Shown here piece by piece: positions 1-13,098 of a stretch of 64,000 nucleotides of DNA. This DNA is from Methylobacterium longum. Its GTDB lineage: Bacteria; Pseudomonadota; Alphaproteobacteria; Rhizobiales; Beijerinckiaceae. Made by a program: the position numbers and the translations under genes. The first letter of the stretch is position 1, and every line of letters starts with the position of its first letter. The notes under the pieces are model-generated. The model ran no database searches, was not told the DNA's origin, and saw only the letters and a list, made by a program, of their open reading frames with translations. The stretch is taken from the NCBI RefSeq assembly GCF_022179385.1, contig NZ_BPQS01000001.1:248001-312000 (forward strand), given 5' to 3'.

Positions 1-239
1 ATCCGCAGGGCGTAGTCGAACATCGGCTTGAAGCCCCAGCGGGGGTGCCAGAGTTCCGGCGCACCGATCACCGCCTCGTAATCGGCGACCGTCCCCAGGG
101 ACTGGAAGGCGAGGCCCGCCCGCCGGGCCATCGGCTCGAACGGTGCCGGCGCGGCCAGGGCGACGCCGTGCCCGCGCGCGCGGAGGGCGTGGCCGAGCGC
201 GATGAACGGCAGCACGTCGCCGTGTGTCCCGACAGCCAC
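1..239 (-). CDS. Glycosyltransferase, GT1/YjiC-like, N-terminal part (cut by window edge)
   Basis: The reverse strand reads into the left edge with the typical start of a nucleotide-sugar glycosyltransferase: a VAVGTHGDVLPF-type first strand and loop, then FIALGHALRARGHGV and a second strand (VALAAPAPFEPMARRAGL). This is the N-terminal acceptor-side Rossmann half of the UGT/GT28 superfamily. The C-terminal half and donor site lie outside the window. The start is uncertain: the frame is open upstream without an ATG, and the GTG at 239 would cut into the first beta strand (RIEVALVAVGT), so a rarer start further upstream is possible. It is divergent from the small SOS-box gene. Confidence 0.6.
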   Translation of the reverse strand, partial: MAVGTHGDVLPFIALGHALRARGHGVALAAPAPFEPMARRAGLAFQSLGTVADYEAVIGAPELWHPRWGFKPMFDYALR

Positions 240-423
240 GAGCGCGACCTCGATCCGTCCGACCGTCCGTATCGCGGGAATGACCTGCTCCTCCGAACCC
301 CCCGATCCGATGACGAATTCAGTACGCAGCGGGGGTGATGCCAGCCCGGCCGAAGCGCAGCAACGATCTTTTTACCATGCCGACGAGAAGCAGCCGACGC
401 GCCGCGTCCAGCCCCTTCCTCTA

Positions 424-438
424 GAACAAAACATGAAC
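424..438. promoter_or_regulatory. LexA (SOS) box, perfect
   Basis: GAACAAAACATGAAC is a perfect GAAC-N7-GAAC direct repeat, the reverse-strand form of the alphaproteobacterial LexA operator GTTC-N7-GTTC. A -10-like CATAAT begins at 438, so repressor binding would cover the promoter of the small membrane-protein gene at 470. The same operator type precedes parC, lexA and imuA in this window. Confidence 0.85.
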
Positions 439-469
439 ATAATGGACCGCGCACAGAGGAGGCACGGCG

Positions 470-574
470 ATGCTGAAGCGAATGGTCCTGACCGGAATGA
501 TCGAGTTCATGGCGTTCGGAATGCTGTTCGCCGCGGTGGGCGCCTGGACGGTAGCCTTGGCACCGGTTCGTTAG
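470..574 (+). CDS. SOS-box-preceded 34-residue membrane protein (SidA-like candidate)
   Basis: A 34-codon gene with a strong ribosome-binding site (AGAGGAGG about eight bases before ATG). The product begins MLKRMVLTGM and is almost entirely one hydrophobic helix (about residues 6-31) with basic residues at both ends, so a single-pass inner-membrane peptide is expected. A perfect LexA box lies 31 bases upstream. Its size, topology and presumed control match Caulobacter SidA, the 29-residue SOS-induced division inhibitor, but I cannot show sequence homology, so the function is inferred. It is followed by dnaE on the same strand about 200 bases later. Confidence 0.7.
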   Translation: MLKRMVLTGMIEFMAFGMLFAAVGAWTVALAPVR

Positions 575-779
575 CCGGAATTTTCCGATCGCCGCCCGGT
601 TCCCCCTGCGGGCGGCTTATGCACAGGCGATCGGCCCCACGATGCCGATTGTCCACAGGGGCAGCTCGAACTGGTGCTTCCAGGGCACGACCGGTGGATA
701 TCGTCCCGCCAGGGGCCTCCACACGTCGACTCAAAGCCGGCGAGCAGGGATGCTGCACGACCCCGGAACAAGGTCGGCC

Positions 780-4298
<3,519 letters not shown>

Positions 4299-4792
4299 CC
4301 TCCGCCTGCGCGCAGGACGACCATCCCGGCAGCGGGAAGCGGGAACCTGAAGCCCGGCCCCGGGGTCCGCCTGCCATCACACCAGGGCGGCTTTTCCGAA
4401 CGGTGCCGGAGCGTCCGGATTGCGTGCGTGGCCTCCGGCGAGCCGCGGACAGGCGGGGCGGGCCTCACCCACGAACAGCCTTCTTCCTCGGGTCGGCGGA
4501 CGCCGCGCCCGGCCGCGCGAGGCCAAGCTGTTCGACGGCACCATCGCGGCCTGACCGCGGCGGTTGGTCCGAACCGCGGCGGGTTCGACCCGATGCCGGC
4601 GCTCGACCGGTCCGGCATCGTTCCGGGCTTCCCGGTGCCGCCGCTCCTGGTGACGCCGATGACCAGCGACCGGGTCCATGCCGGGCGCGGATCGTGGGGC
4701 GGGTGCCGGACGGGATCGGCGGGCTGGCCGCCGGCGGCAACGTTCCTCGCCGCCGGCCTCGTCGCGAGGAGGCTTCCCCGAGACGTGGGCCC
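4299..4792. other. Intergenic stretch, no gene recognised
   Basis: About 490 bases between dnaE and the convergent exported-protein gene. Reading frames on both strands are open but have Arg/Pro/Gly-rich compositions typical of GC shadows. I see no ribosome-binding site with a plausible product. It may hold decayed sequence. Confidence 0.4.
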
Positions 4793-5416
4793 CTAGAACG
4801 GCGCCGTGAGGCAGCCGCCGAGGGCGGCCTTCAGTGCGGCGGCCTCGGACTCCGCGATCGGAAAGGTCGCCGTCAGGGTGGGATCGCCGGTTCGCGGGCT
4901 CGCCTGCGTCCAAATGATCTTCGTCCCGGGCTGGGTGAGCGAGCGGGCGACCCCGCGCAGGGGATCCTCGCCGCGGCGGGATCCCGTCACCGTCAGGGTA
5001 AAGCCCGAATCCGGCCCGGTCGGCACGCCCTGCACCGGCATGCGCACGGAACGGACGCTGCCGGCGCTGGAGACCAGGATCCCGGTGAGCGGTGCCGCGC
5101 CGCCCGTGCCGTCGAGCCCGGCGAAATCGAAGCGCGGCGCCAGCTCGGCGTAGCGCGGAACGATCAGCGCCGCCGACAGGCCGATCCCGGCCGGATCGCA
5201 GGCGACGTGCAGGGTCGCCGGGCGCTGGTCCATCCCCAGGGAGGCGGTGCCGGACAGGTCGGTGCCGCCTGCGGGAGCCGGGGCACCGCCTGCCAGAAGC
5301 GGTGTCCGCCCGGTGAGGATGTCGGACAGCCGCTCCCCGCGGCTCAGCGGCCCCGCGAGGAGGGCCGCGGCCGCGATGATCACCACCGCCAGGGCCACGC
5401 CGATCCGGAGCCGCAT
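4793..5416 (-). CDS. Exported or membrane-anchored protein of unknown function
   Basis: A 207-residue product starting MRLRIGVALAVV with one hydrophobic segment (about residues 5-22) acting as signal peptide or anchor, then a Gly/Ala/Pro-rich linker and a beta-rich domain with two cysteines (HVACDP and the last residues GGCLTAPF), possibly a disulfide. The start is fixed by GGAGGA just before ATG at 5416; a longer frame to 5536 lacks this. I do not recognise the family. It is divergent from the small frame at 5590. Confidence 0.7.
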   Translation of the reverse strand: MRLRIGVALAVVIIAAAALLAGPLSRGERLSDILTGRTPLLAGGAPAPAGGTDLSGTASLGMDQRPATLHVACDPAGIGLSAALIVPRYAELAPRFDFAGLDGTGGAAPLTGILVSSAGSVRSVRMPVQGVPTGPDSGFTLTVTGSRRGEDPLRGVARSLTQPGTKIIWTQASPRTGDPTLTATFPIAESEAAALKAALGGCLTAPF

Positions 5417-5568
5417 CCCATCCTCCGCCTGTGATCGTCCGGCCGGCGGCATAGACGATCGCGCTCGGGCCGCAACCCTTCGTTCACCACGATCGCGGGA
5501 ATCGCACCGCAAAAACGTCCGCGTGCATCGCAGCAACTCCGTAAAAACCGATCGATCCTATGCACGCT

Positions 5569-5584
5569 CGCTCAAGCTTGAGCG
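5569..5584. promoter_or_regulatory. 16-bp perfect palindrome
   Basis: CGCTCAAGCTTGAGCG is fully self-complementary with no spacer and lies five bases before the ATG of the small frame at 5590, inside the divergent region shared with the exported protein gene. It could be a dimeric-repressor site; no binder is identifiable. Confidence 0.4.
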
Positions 5585-5589
5585 TCGCC

Positions 5590-5733
5590 ATGCGCACGAA
5601 GATCCTGCTCGCCCTCACCCTCCTGGTCTACGTGACCACGGGCCGTGCCCCCGGCATCCGGGAGCCGCGCAATCCGGATGCGGAGCACGCGGGCGGCCGC
5701 GTCGTCCTCACGATGAAGCGGGCTTGGGCCTGA
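5590..5733 (+). CDS. Small possibly secreted protein (47 residues)
   Basis: Frame beginning MRTKILLALTLLVYVTTGRA, a short basic N-terminus followed by a hydrophobic core resembling a signal peptide, then a polar tail ending in KRAWA. There is no good ribosome-binding site, and a perfect palindrome sits directly upstream. No family is recognised; it may be a genuine small gene or chance. Confidence 0.35.
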   Translation: MRTKILLALTLLVYVTTGRAPGIREPRNPDAEHAGGRVVLTMKRAWA

Positions 5734-5911
5734 GCCTGAACCTTATCGGGCCTTCGGACCAAACCTCCCGGGCTGATGCAGGCTCCCGGGCATGGCGAGC
5801 GAAGCGCCGTGACCGAGGGCCGAGTGACCGTGCGGGCCCTGGTGGCGCTCCGGGTCGCCGCGCAACAGGCGCGAAGACCGCGCCGCCTCGGAGCCGCCTC
5901 GGAATGCGGTC

Positions 5912-6601
5912 TCACACCAGCACGCAGCTTCTGAGCCGCGCGGCCACCAGGGCCTGGAGGTTCCAGAGGTGCCGGTCGCGGATGCCCAGGCGCTCGCAGG
6001 CCTCCACGGTCCGGAACAGGTACTCGGCGCTCGGTCCCTTATGCCCGCAGGCGGCGGCGATCTTCTCGGCGATCTCGGCATCCGAGAGGCGGCCGGCGTA
6101 GCGGTCGCTGGCGCGGTTGGCCAGAAAGGTCAGGGCCGAGACCGGACCGGCCTCGGTCGCCACCGGCAGCCAGCGGGCGACGTAGCCCCGGCCGCGCATC
6201 TCGCGCCGCCAGACCGGCATCAGGGCTTCGCGGATCTCCATCCCGGGCAGGCGGAACGCGACGCCCCGGCAGAGGCCGCCGCGGTCCAGCGCCAGGACGA
6301 AACCCGGCCGCTCCGGCGTACCGCGGAAGCGGCGCTGGAGCAGGCAGAACCGGCGATGGAAGCCGCGGACCGTCCCGATCCGCCGCTCCGCCACCGGGAA
6401 TTCCGGGTTCCACATCAGGGAGCCGTAGGCGAAGACCCAGAGGTCGCGGCCATCGCGCCCGGCGATGATGTCCTCCAGGCCAGGTCGCAGCTCCGCGTCC
6501 GACAGCACGGCGAGGGCGCTCGGGTCGTCGGCCACGGGGACCGCGTGGGCGCGGGCGATCAGGTCGAGGTTGAGGTCGAGGAGGCGCGTCGGAGCGGGCA
6601 T
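5912..6601 (-). CDS. Gamma-glutamylcyclotransferase, ChaC-like
   Basis: A 229-residue member of the ChaC/GGCT family, which cleaves gamma-glutamyl groups (glutathione in ChaC proteins) to release 5-oxoproline. The hallmark [13 protein letters not shown] substrate loop is present, followed by [14 protein letters not shown] and the PGFVLAL strand, as in ChaC. ATG at 6601 is preferred (GAGG just upstream) over the TTG at 6610. It lies immediately downstream of an exported-protein gene on the same strand with a 19-base gap, so the two may be co-transcribed. Confidence 0.88.
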   Translation of the reverse strand: MPAPTRLLDLNLDLIARAHAVPVADDPSALAVLSDAELRPGLEDIIAGRDGRDLWVFAYGSLMWNPEFPVAERRIGTVRGFHRRFCLLQRRFRGTPERPGFVLALDRGGLCRGVAFRLPGMEIREALMPVWRREMRGRGYVARWLPVATEAGPVSALTFLANRASDRYAGRLSDAEIAEKIAAACGHKGPSAEYLFRTVEACERLGIRDRHLWNLQALVAARLRSCVLV

Positions 6602-6620
6602 GGCCCTCAACGCGGCGGCC

Positions 6621-7040
6621 TCACCGCGCGTTGCCCAGGGTGTCGAGTTCGGGGAACGGCCGGGTGCGGTGCCCGGTGCAGATCGCGTCGTCGTCGATCA
6701 CCGTGAGCCGGTCGGTGTCGTAGCGCAGCGCCAGCTTCGGACGTTCGGGCTTGCCGAAGGTCCGGCCGTACATCCGTCCCGACACGCAGTAGATCACCCG
6801 GCCGGACTCCGCGATCGGTCCGGCGATCCGGCTGCCCTCGAAGCGCACCGGCAGCAGCGAGACCGAGCCGAACTCGACCTGTTTCAGCGCCAGCGCGGCG
6901 ATCCGCCGGAGCAGGGCCGGGGAGGGCGCATCCTCGGCCGCGGGTCCTCGCATCCGCGGCGCGGCCTGCGCCCCGGACAAGGCGAGGGAAAGGATGGCGG
7001 CGAGGAAAGAGATGAGGGCGAGGGCGGCGCGGATCGGCAT
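6621..7040 (-). CDS. Exported protein of unknown function
   Basis: A 139-residue product with a clear signal peptide (hydrophobic residues 5-25, then GAQAAP cleavage region). The mature part contains [20 protein letters not shown] and a second cysteine in DDDAICTGH, suggesting one disulfide. It is divergent from recO with a 141-base shared upstream region. No known family is recognised. Confidence 0.75.
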   Translation of the reverse strand: MPIRAALALISFLAAILSLALSGAQAAPRMRGPAAEDAPSPALLRRIAALALKQVEFGSVSLLPVRFEGSRIAGPIAESGRVIYCVSGRMYGRTFGKPERPKLALRYDTDRLTVIDDDAICTGHRTRPFPELDTLGNAR

Positions 7041-7181
7041 CGCGCATCGCTACGCGGTCAAGGCTGCCCCAGGCTGGCCAGCGCGGGCAGCGCCGGACGG
7101 CGCGACTTCCTATATGGAGGGGATCGAGCGGACCGCGCCTGCCGCGCGCCGCGCCCCTCTCACCCTGCGACCCGACGTTCG

Positions 7182-7901
7182 ATGCAATGGTCCGACGACG
7201 CCCTGGTGCTCGGCCTGCGCCGGCACGGAGAGACCGGCGTCATCCTGGAGGCGATGACCGAAGGTCACGGGCGCCATCTCGGCCTCGTGCACGGCGGACG
7301 CTCGCGCCGCATGCAGCCCGTGCTGCAGCCCGGCAACCGGGTCCGGCTGACGTGGCGGGCCCGCCTCGACGAGGGGCTCGGATCCTACGCGGTGGAGCCC
7401 CTCGAATCCCGGGTCTCGCGCCTGATCGGATCCAGCCTGGCCCTCTACGGCATGAGTCATCTGGCCGCCCTGCTGCGGCTCCTGCCCGAGCGCGACCCGC
7501 ATTCGGCCCTCTACGAGGCCGCCGGGATCCTGGTCGAGCACCTGGACGACCCGGCCATCGCGCCCCCCCTGATGGTGCGCTTCGAGTTGGCGATCCTGGC
7601 GGAACTCGGCTTCGGCCTCGACCTGACGGCCTGTGCGGCCACCGGCGGCAACGACGCCCTGGCCTACGTGTCGCCGAAGAGCGGCCGTGCGGTCAGCGCC
7701 TCGGCGGGCGAACCCTACCGGGACCGCCTGCTGGCGCTCCCGACCTTCCTGCACGCGGGTGGATCCCCGGGCCCGGACGGCGTTGCGCAAGGGTTTACCT
7801 TGACGGGGTACTTCCTCGACCGGCACGTCTGGGGTCCCCGCGGCCTCGGGATGCCCGAGGAGCGGACCCGGTTCGTTGCACTCGGCCGCGAGGCCGAGTA
7901 A
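7182..7901 (+). CDS. recO: DNA repair protein RecO
   Basis: Recombination mediator that helps RecR load RecA onto SSB-coated single strands. It has 239 residues, normal for RecO. The N-terminal OB fold begins [19 protein letters not shown], with the RecO-typical [14 protein letters not shown] segment; the C-terminal helical domain follows ([19 protein letters not shown]). The second start-like upstream sequence is not used because the family N-terminus matches ATG at 7182. The SOS box of the next promoter overlaps the bases just after its stop. Confidence 0.95.
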   Translation: MQWSDDALVLGLRRHGETGVILEAMTEGHGRHLGLVHGGRSRRMQPVLQPGNRVRLTWRARLDEGLGSYAVEPLESRVSRLIGSSLALYGMSHLAALLRLLPERDPHSALYEAAGILVEHLDDPAIAPPLMVRFELAILAELGFGLDLTACAATGGNDALAYVSPKSGRAVSASAGEPYRDRLLALPTFLHAGGSPGPDGVAQGFTLTGYFLDRHVWGPRGLGMPEERTRFVALGREAE

Positions 7902-7902
7902 T

Positions 7903-7917
7903 GTTCGTGTTCTGTTC
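7903..7917. promoter_or_regulatory. LexA (SOS) box, perfect, upstream of parC
   Basis: GTTCGTGTTCTGTTC is a perfect GTTC-N7-GTTC operator immediately followed by a -10-like TTATAT (7918-7923). It begins two bases after the recO stop. The first gene downstream on this strand is parC, about 160 bases away, beyond a palindromic repeat. Confidence 0.75.
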
Positions 7918-7937
7918 TTATATCCCTCGTGCGTCGG

Positions 7938-8039
7938 TCCAGGGCGCTGCAGGCGATCCCGGAATCCAGAATCGCCGTTCGTGCCGACGCTCGGGGCGCC
8001 GGCGGTTCTGGATTCCGGGCTCCGCTGCGCGGCCCTGGA
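7938..8039. repeat. Imperfect palindromic intergenic element (REP/MITE-like)
   Basis: Two nested arms: CCCGGAATCCAGAA at 7958-7971 pairs with TTCTGGATTCCGGG at 8006-8019, and an outer TCCAGGGCG/CGGCCCTGGA pair extends the fold. It lies in the transcribed leader between the SOS promoter and parC. No tranposase frame is present. It looks like a non-autonomous dispersed palindrome, though no second full copy is obvious here. Confidence 0.6.
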
Positions 8040-8079
8040 ATGACGGCGTGCGGTGAAGACGTTGAATTGAGGAGCCGTC

Positions 8080-10326
8080 ATGGGCCAGCCCTTCGAGCCG
8101 CCGTCCGGCGACGGAATCGAGAGCGTCGAGCTGAAATCCGCCCTGGAGGAGCGCTACCTCGCCTACGCGCTCTCCACGATCATGCACCGGGCGCTGCCGG
8201 ACGCCCGCGACGGGCTGAAGCCCGTGCACCGGCGCATCCTGTACGGGATGCGGCTGCTGCGGCTCGATCCGACCACCGCGCACAAGAAGTGCGCCAAGAT
8301 CGTCGGCGACGTGATGGGCGACTTCCACCCGCACGGCGACCAAGCGATCTACGACGCCCTGGTGCGGCTCTCCCAGGACTTCGCCCAGCGCTACCCGCTG
8401 GTCGACGGCCAGGGCAATTTCGGCAACATCGACGGCGACGGCCCGGCCGCCTACCGCTACACCGAGGCGCGGCTCACCGAGGTCGCCCGGCTGCTCCTCG
8501 ACGGGATCGACGAGGACACGGTCGATTTCCGGCCCTCCTACAACGGCGAGAAGGAGGAGCCGATCGTCCTGCCGGCGGCGTTCCCGAACCTGCTCGCCAA
8601 CGGCAGCCAGGGCATCGCGGTCGGCATGGCGACCTCGATCCCGCCGCACAACGCCGCCGAGCTGTGCGACGCGGCGCTCTACCTGATCAACCACCCCGAG
8701 GCGACCTCGGCGCACCTCGCCAAGTTCGTGCAGGGTCCGGACTTCCCCACCGGCGGCATCCTGGTCGACTCGGCCGAGTCCATCGCCGAGGCCTACCGGA
8801 CCGGCCGCGGCGCCTTCCGCGTCCGCGCCCGCTGGACCAAGGAGGATCTCGGCCGCGGCACCTGGAATATCGTCGTCACCGAGATCCCCTACGGCATCCC
8901 GAAGGGCCGGCTGATCGAGAAGATGGCCGAGCTCCTGCAGGAGAAGAAGCTGCCGCTCCTGGCCGACGTCCGCGACGAATCGGCTGAGGACGTGCGCGTC
9001 GTGCTGGAGCCGCGCTCGCGCACGGTGGATCCGGTCATCCTGATGGAATCGCTGTTCCGGCTGACGGAACTCGAAGCCCGGATCCCGCTCAACCTCAACG
9101 TCCTGGTCGGCGGCCTCGTGCCGAAGGTGATCGGGCTCGTGGAGTGCCTGCGGGAATGGGTCGACCACCGCCGCGTGGTGCTGCAGCGCCGCTCGCGCTA
9201 CCGCCTTGGCCAGATCGACCGCCGCCTGGAGATCCTCGGCGGCCTGCTCATCGTCTATCTCGACCTCGACGAGGTGATCCGCATCATCCGCGAGGAGGAC
9301 GAGCCGAAGGCCGCCCTGATGGCCCGGTTCGAGCTGACCGAACTCCAGGCCAACGCGATCCTCGACACTCGCCTGCGATCCCTGCGCAAGCTGGAGGAGA
9401 TGGAGTTGAAGCGCGAGTTCGAGGCGCTCACCGCCGAGAAGGCCGAGATCGACGCCCTCCTCGCCTCTGAGCCGGCGCAGTGGAAGGCGATCCAGGCGCA
9501 GATCCGCGCCGTGAAGAAGACTTTCGGGGCCGAGACCAAGCTGGGCAAGCGCCGCACGACGCTGGCGAGCCCGCCGGATGTCGGCGGCATCGACTTCACC
9601 GCGGCCCTGGTCGAGCGCGAGCCGATCACCGTGATCGTCTCTACCAAGGGCTGGATCCGGGCGCTCAAGGGCCACGTCGCCGACCTCACGGGCGTGGCCT
9701 TCAAGGGCGACGACAGCCTGAAGATCGCCTTCCCGACGGAGACCACGCAGAAGATCCTGCTGCTCGCCACGAACGGCAAGGTGTTCACCCTCGAAGCCTC
9801 GAAGCTGCCGGGCGGGCGGGGCTTCGGCGACCCGGTGCGGCTGATGGCCGACCTCGACGACGGCACCGAGATCGTGGCGGCGCTGCCCTACCGGCCGGAA
9901 ACCAAGCTGCTGATCGCGGGCTCGGACGGGCGCGGCTTCATGGCGCCGTCCGACGCGCTGGTGGCCAACACCCGCAAGGGCAAGAGCGTGCTCGGCCTCG
10001 ACGGGGACGCCACCGCGGCCGTGCTGGTGCCGGCGGACGGCGACCACGTGGCGGTGGTGAACACGGAGAAGCTGCTGCTGGTCTTCCCGATCTCCGAAGT
10101 GGCCGAACTCGCCCGCGGCAAGGGCGTGCGCCTCCAGCGCTGCCGCAGCGGGACGCTGCTCGATGCACACGTGTTCAAGCTGGCCGACGGCCTGCCGTGG
10201 CAGGACGGCTCGCCGGAGGGCCGGCTCGCCAACGCATCGGTGCTGGAGAAGTGGCTCGGCCATCGCGCCGAGGTCGGGTTGATGATGGCGCGCAGCTTCC
10301 CGAAGTTCGAGCGGTTCGGGCGCTGA
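8080..10326 (+). CDS. parC: DNA topoisomerase IV subunit A
   Basis: A type IIA topoisomerase that decatenates daughter chromosomes with ParE; 748 residues. The winged-helix catalytic region reads [17 protein letters not shown], then [10 protein letters not shown] with active tyrosine Y127. The C-terminal beta-pinwheel is present but short, as is usual for ParC rather than GyrA. At the position of the quinolone-contact serine (Ser80 in E. coli) this protein has Gln88. GAGG-like bases precede ATG 8080. It is preceded by a LexA box and a palindromic repeat. Confidence 0.95.
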   Translation: MGQPFEPPSGDGIESVELKSALEERYLAYALSTIMHRALPDARDGLKPVHRRILYGMRLLRLDPTTAHKKCAKIVGDVMGDFHPHGDQAIYDALVRLSQDFAQRYPLVDGQGNFGNIDGDGPAAYRYTEARLTEVARLLLDGIDEDTVDFRPSYNGEKEEPIVLPAAFPNLLANGSQGIAVGMATSIPPHNAAELCDAALYLINHPEATSAHLAKFVQGPDFPTGGILVDSAESIAEAYRTGRGAFRVRARWTKEDLGRGTWNIVVTEIPYGIPKGRLIEKMAELLQEKKLPLLADVRDESAEDVRVVLEPRSRTVDPVILMESLFRLTELEARIPLNLNVLVGGLVPKVIGLVECLREWVDHRRVVLQRRSRYRLGQIDRRLEILGGLLIVYLDLDEVIRIIREEDEPKAALMARFELTELQANAILDTRLRSLRKLEEMELKREFEALTAEKAEIDALLASEPAQWKAIQAQIRAVKKTFGAETKLGKRRTTLASPPDVGGIDFTAALVEREPITVIVSTKGWIRALKGHVADLTGVAFKGDDSLKIAFPTETTQKILLLATNGKVFTLEASKLPGGRGFGDPVRLMADLDDGTEIVAALPYRPETKLLIAGSDGRGFMAPSDALVANTRKGKSVLGLDGDATAAVLVPADGDHVAVVNTEKLLLVFPISEVAELARGKGVRLQRCRSGTLLDAHVFKLADGLPWQDGSPEGRLANASVLEKWLGHRAEVGLMMARSFPKFERFGR

Positions 10327-10407
10327 GGATCCTGTCGGGCGGAAGGGGTGTGGACCTGCCGGCCCACCTCCTCATCGTGGGGACCGGAGCGCAGCGCAGG
10401 CTTCGAC

Positions 10408-10446
10408 GGAGCCCTCCAGGGACCGCGGCGCCATCTGGAGGGCTCC
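10408..10446. repeat. 12-bp inverted repeat (possible terminator)
   Basis: GGAGCCCTCCAG (10408-10419) and CTGGAGGGCTCC (10435-10446) form a perfect 12-bp stem with a 15-base loop between the convergent parC and alkA genes. There is no T-tract, so it is either a Rho-assisted stop or a dispersed palindrome. Confidence 0.5.
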
Positions 10447-10608
10447 TCGGCGTCGGCTTCGCCGCACCTCAGGACGCATCCCAGTCCGCATGCCAGGATG
10501 AGGACGCGGGCGGCCGAGCCTGACTGCGCCGAGCGCCCGCGCGGCGCCGAACATCAGCGCGGCGCCGATCAGATGGCGTCGCTCCGCTCACCTGGGACGG
10601 CGGCGCGG

Positions 10609-11487
10609 TCATCGCCCCTTCACGACCGCCTCGTCCGCCGCCCAGAGATGCTGCGCCGCGTAGGCCCGATACGGGCGCCACGCCTCGGCCCGGGCGAGCA
10701 GCGCCGCCGGGCTCGGGCGTCCGGTGCCGGTCTCCAGCGCCCGCAGCAGGCCGACATCGCCGACCGGCAGGGCGTCCGGCAGCTTGAGCACCCGCATGGC
10801 GATGTACTGCGCCGTCCAGGGTCCGATCCCGCGGATGACCGTGAAGCGCAGGACGGCAGCCTCCAGCGTCTCCGCCGGAGCGAACAGGTCCGGGTCGGCG
10901 AGCGCTGCCGCCGCGAGCGCCCGGATCGCCGCCCCGCGGGCGCGCGGCATGTTGAGCACGCGCGCAACATCCGCCTCGACCAGCGCCGCCGGTGCCGGGA
11001 AGATGTGGGTCAACCCGCCGGCCGGCTCCGCCAGCGGCGTCCCGAAGGCCGCCACGAGCGTCCCGGCGAGTCCGATGGCAGCCGCCACCGAGACCTGCTG
11101 GCCGAGGATCGCCCGGCAGCCGGTCTCGAACGGGTCCCAGGCCCCCGGCAGTCGCAAGCCCGGTCGCGCCGCCACCAGCGGGGCCAGGACGGGATCCCGG
11201 GCAAGACAGGCCGCGATGGCGGTCGGGTCGGCGTCGCAGTCGAACAGGCTGCGCAGGCGTCCGGCAACCGTCGGGGCGTCGCCGGCCTCGATGCCGCGGA
11301 GCGCCGCGTGCAGGCAGCCGTCGCCGGGCTCCACCGTCAGGAAGCCGTGCCGGCCCGCGGCGCTGACCGTCCGCGCGTAGGTCGCGCCGCCGGGATCGAC
11401 CATTTCGACGCCCGGGATCGCGCGCTTGGCCAGGAAGGCGCGGATCGCCGCCCAGTCGTAGGGCGGGCGGTAGGGGAGCCGGAGCAC
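10609..11487 (-). CDS. alkA: DNA-3-methyladenine glycosylase II, AlkA-type
   Basis: Base-excision glycosylase for alkylated purines; 292 residues. The N-terminal AlkA domain starts LRLPYRPPYDWAAI; the helix-hairpin-helix is IRGIGPWTAQYIAMRVLKL, followed by the catalytic aspartate D244 in PVGDVGLL. The GTG start at 11487 has GGAGG five bases upstream and fits the family N-terminus. It lies downstream of gltA, separated by a terminator hairpin, so it probably has its own promoter or depends on read-through. No SOS box is seen in front of it. Confidence 0.92.
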   Translation of the reverse strand: MLRLPYRPPYDWAAIRAFLAKRAIPGVEMVDPGGATYARTVSAAGRHGFLTVEPGDGCLHAALRGIEAGDAPTVAGRLRSLFDCDADPTAIAACLARDPVLAPLVAARPGLRLPGAWDPFETGCRAILGQQVSVAAAIGLAGTLVAAFGTPLAEPAGGLTHIFPAPAALVEADVARVLNMPRARGAAIRALAAAALADPDLFAPAETLEAAVLRFTVIRGIGPWTAQYIAMRVLKLPDALPVGDVGLLRALETGTGRPSPAALLARAEAWRPYRAYAAQHLWAADEAVVKGR

Positions 11488-11508
11488 GGGCGCCTCCGCA
11501 AACGAGAA

Positions 11509-11528
11509 GGGCGGCCGCTCGGCCGCCC
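11509..11528 (-). terminator. Terminator hairpin after gltA
   Basis: GGGCGGCCG and CGGCCGCCC form a perfect 9-bp stem with a two-base gap. On the reverse strand it is followed by TTCTCGTTTG and lies about 30 bases past the gltA stop, consistent with intrinsic termination. Confidence 0.65.
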
Positions 11529-11558
11529 CGTCGGTCTTGTCCCGGGACAGGTCCCGCC

Positions 11559-12848
<1,290 letters not shown>

Positions 12849-12919
12849 GGATCGTGGACCCTTCTGTGGCGACGTGGCGGATACCGGCCTCGGGCTGCCC
12901 GAGCCGGTCCCGGGGGCCT

Positions 12920-12947
12920 GAGCACCCGCATTATGCTGCGGGTGCTC
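12920..12947. repeat. 11-bp hairpin between gltX and gltA
   Basis: GAGCACCCGCA and TGCGGGTGCTC form a perfect 11-bp stem around the loop TTATGC. It sits about 150 bases downstream of gltX and 70 bases upstream of gltA, so it could terminate gltX transcripts or lie in the gltA leader. There is no T-tract on the gltX strand. Confidence 0.5.
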
Positions 12948-13098
12948 ACAGGTATGGGTTACCCAAACGGCACTGCAGCAGCAACGGGGTCGGTGACAAC
13001 CGGACCCCGACGCCAAGGGAATTCGCAACGCCGATTCCGCCAAGCGAAATCCGGGCCGCGATCCGCGGTTCCCCTGACCGGCCCGGATGGCGGCGTGC

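Noticed and set aside
7901..8056. 51-codon frame starting inside the SOS box after recO
   Set aside because: It runs through the palindromic repeat, has no ribosome-binding site and its start lies within the operator.
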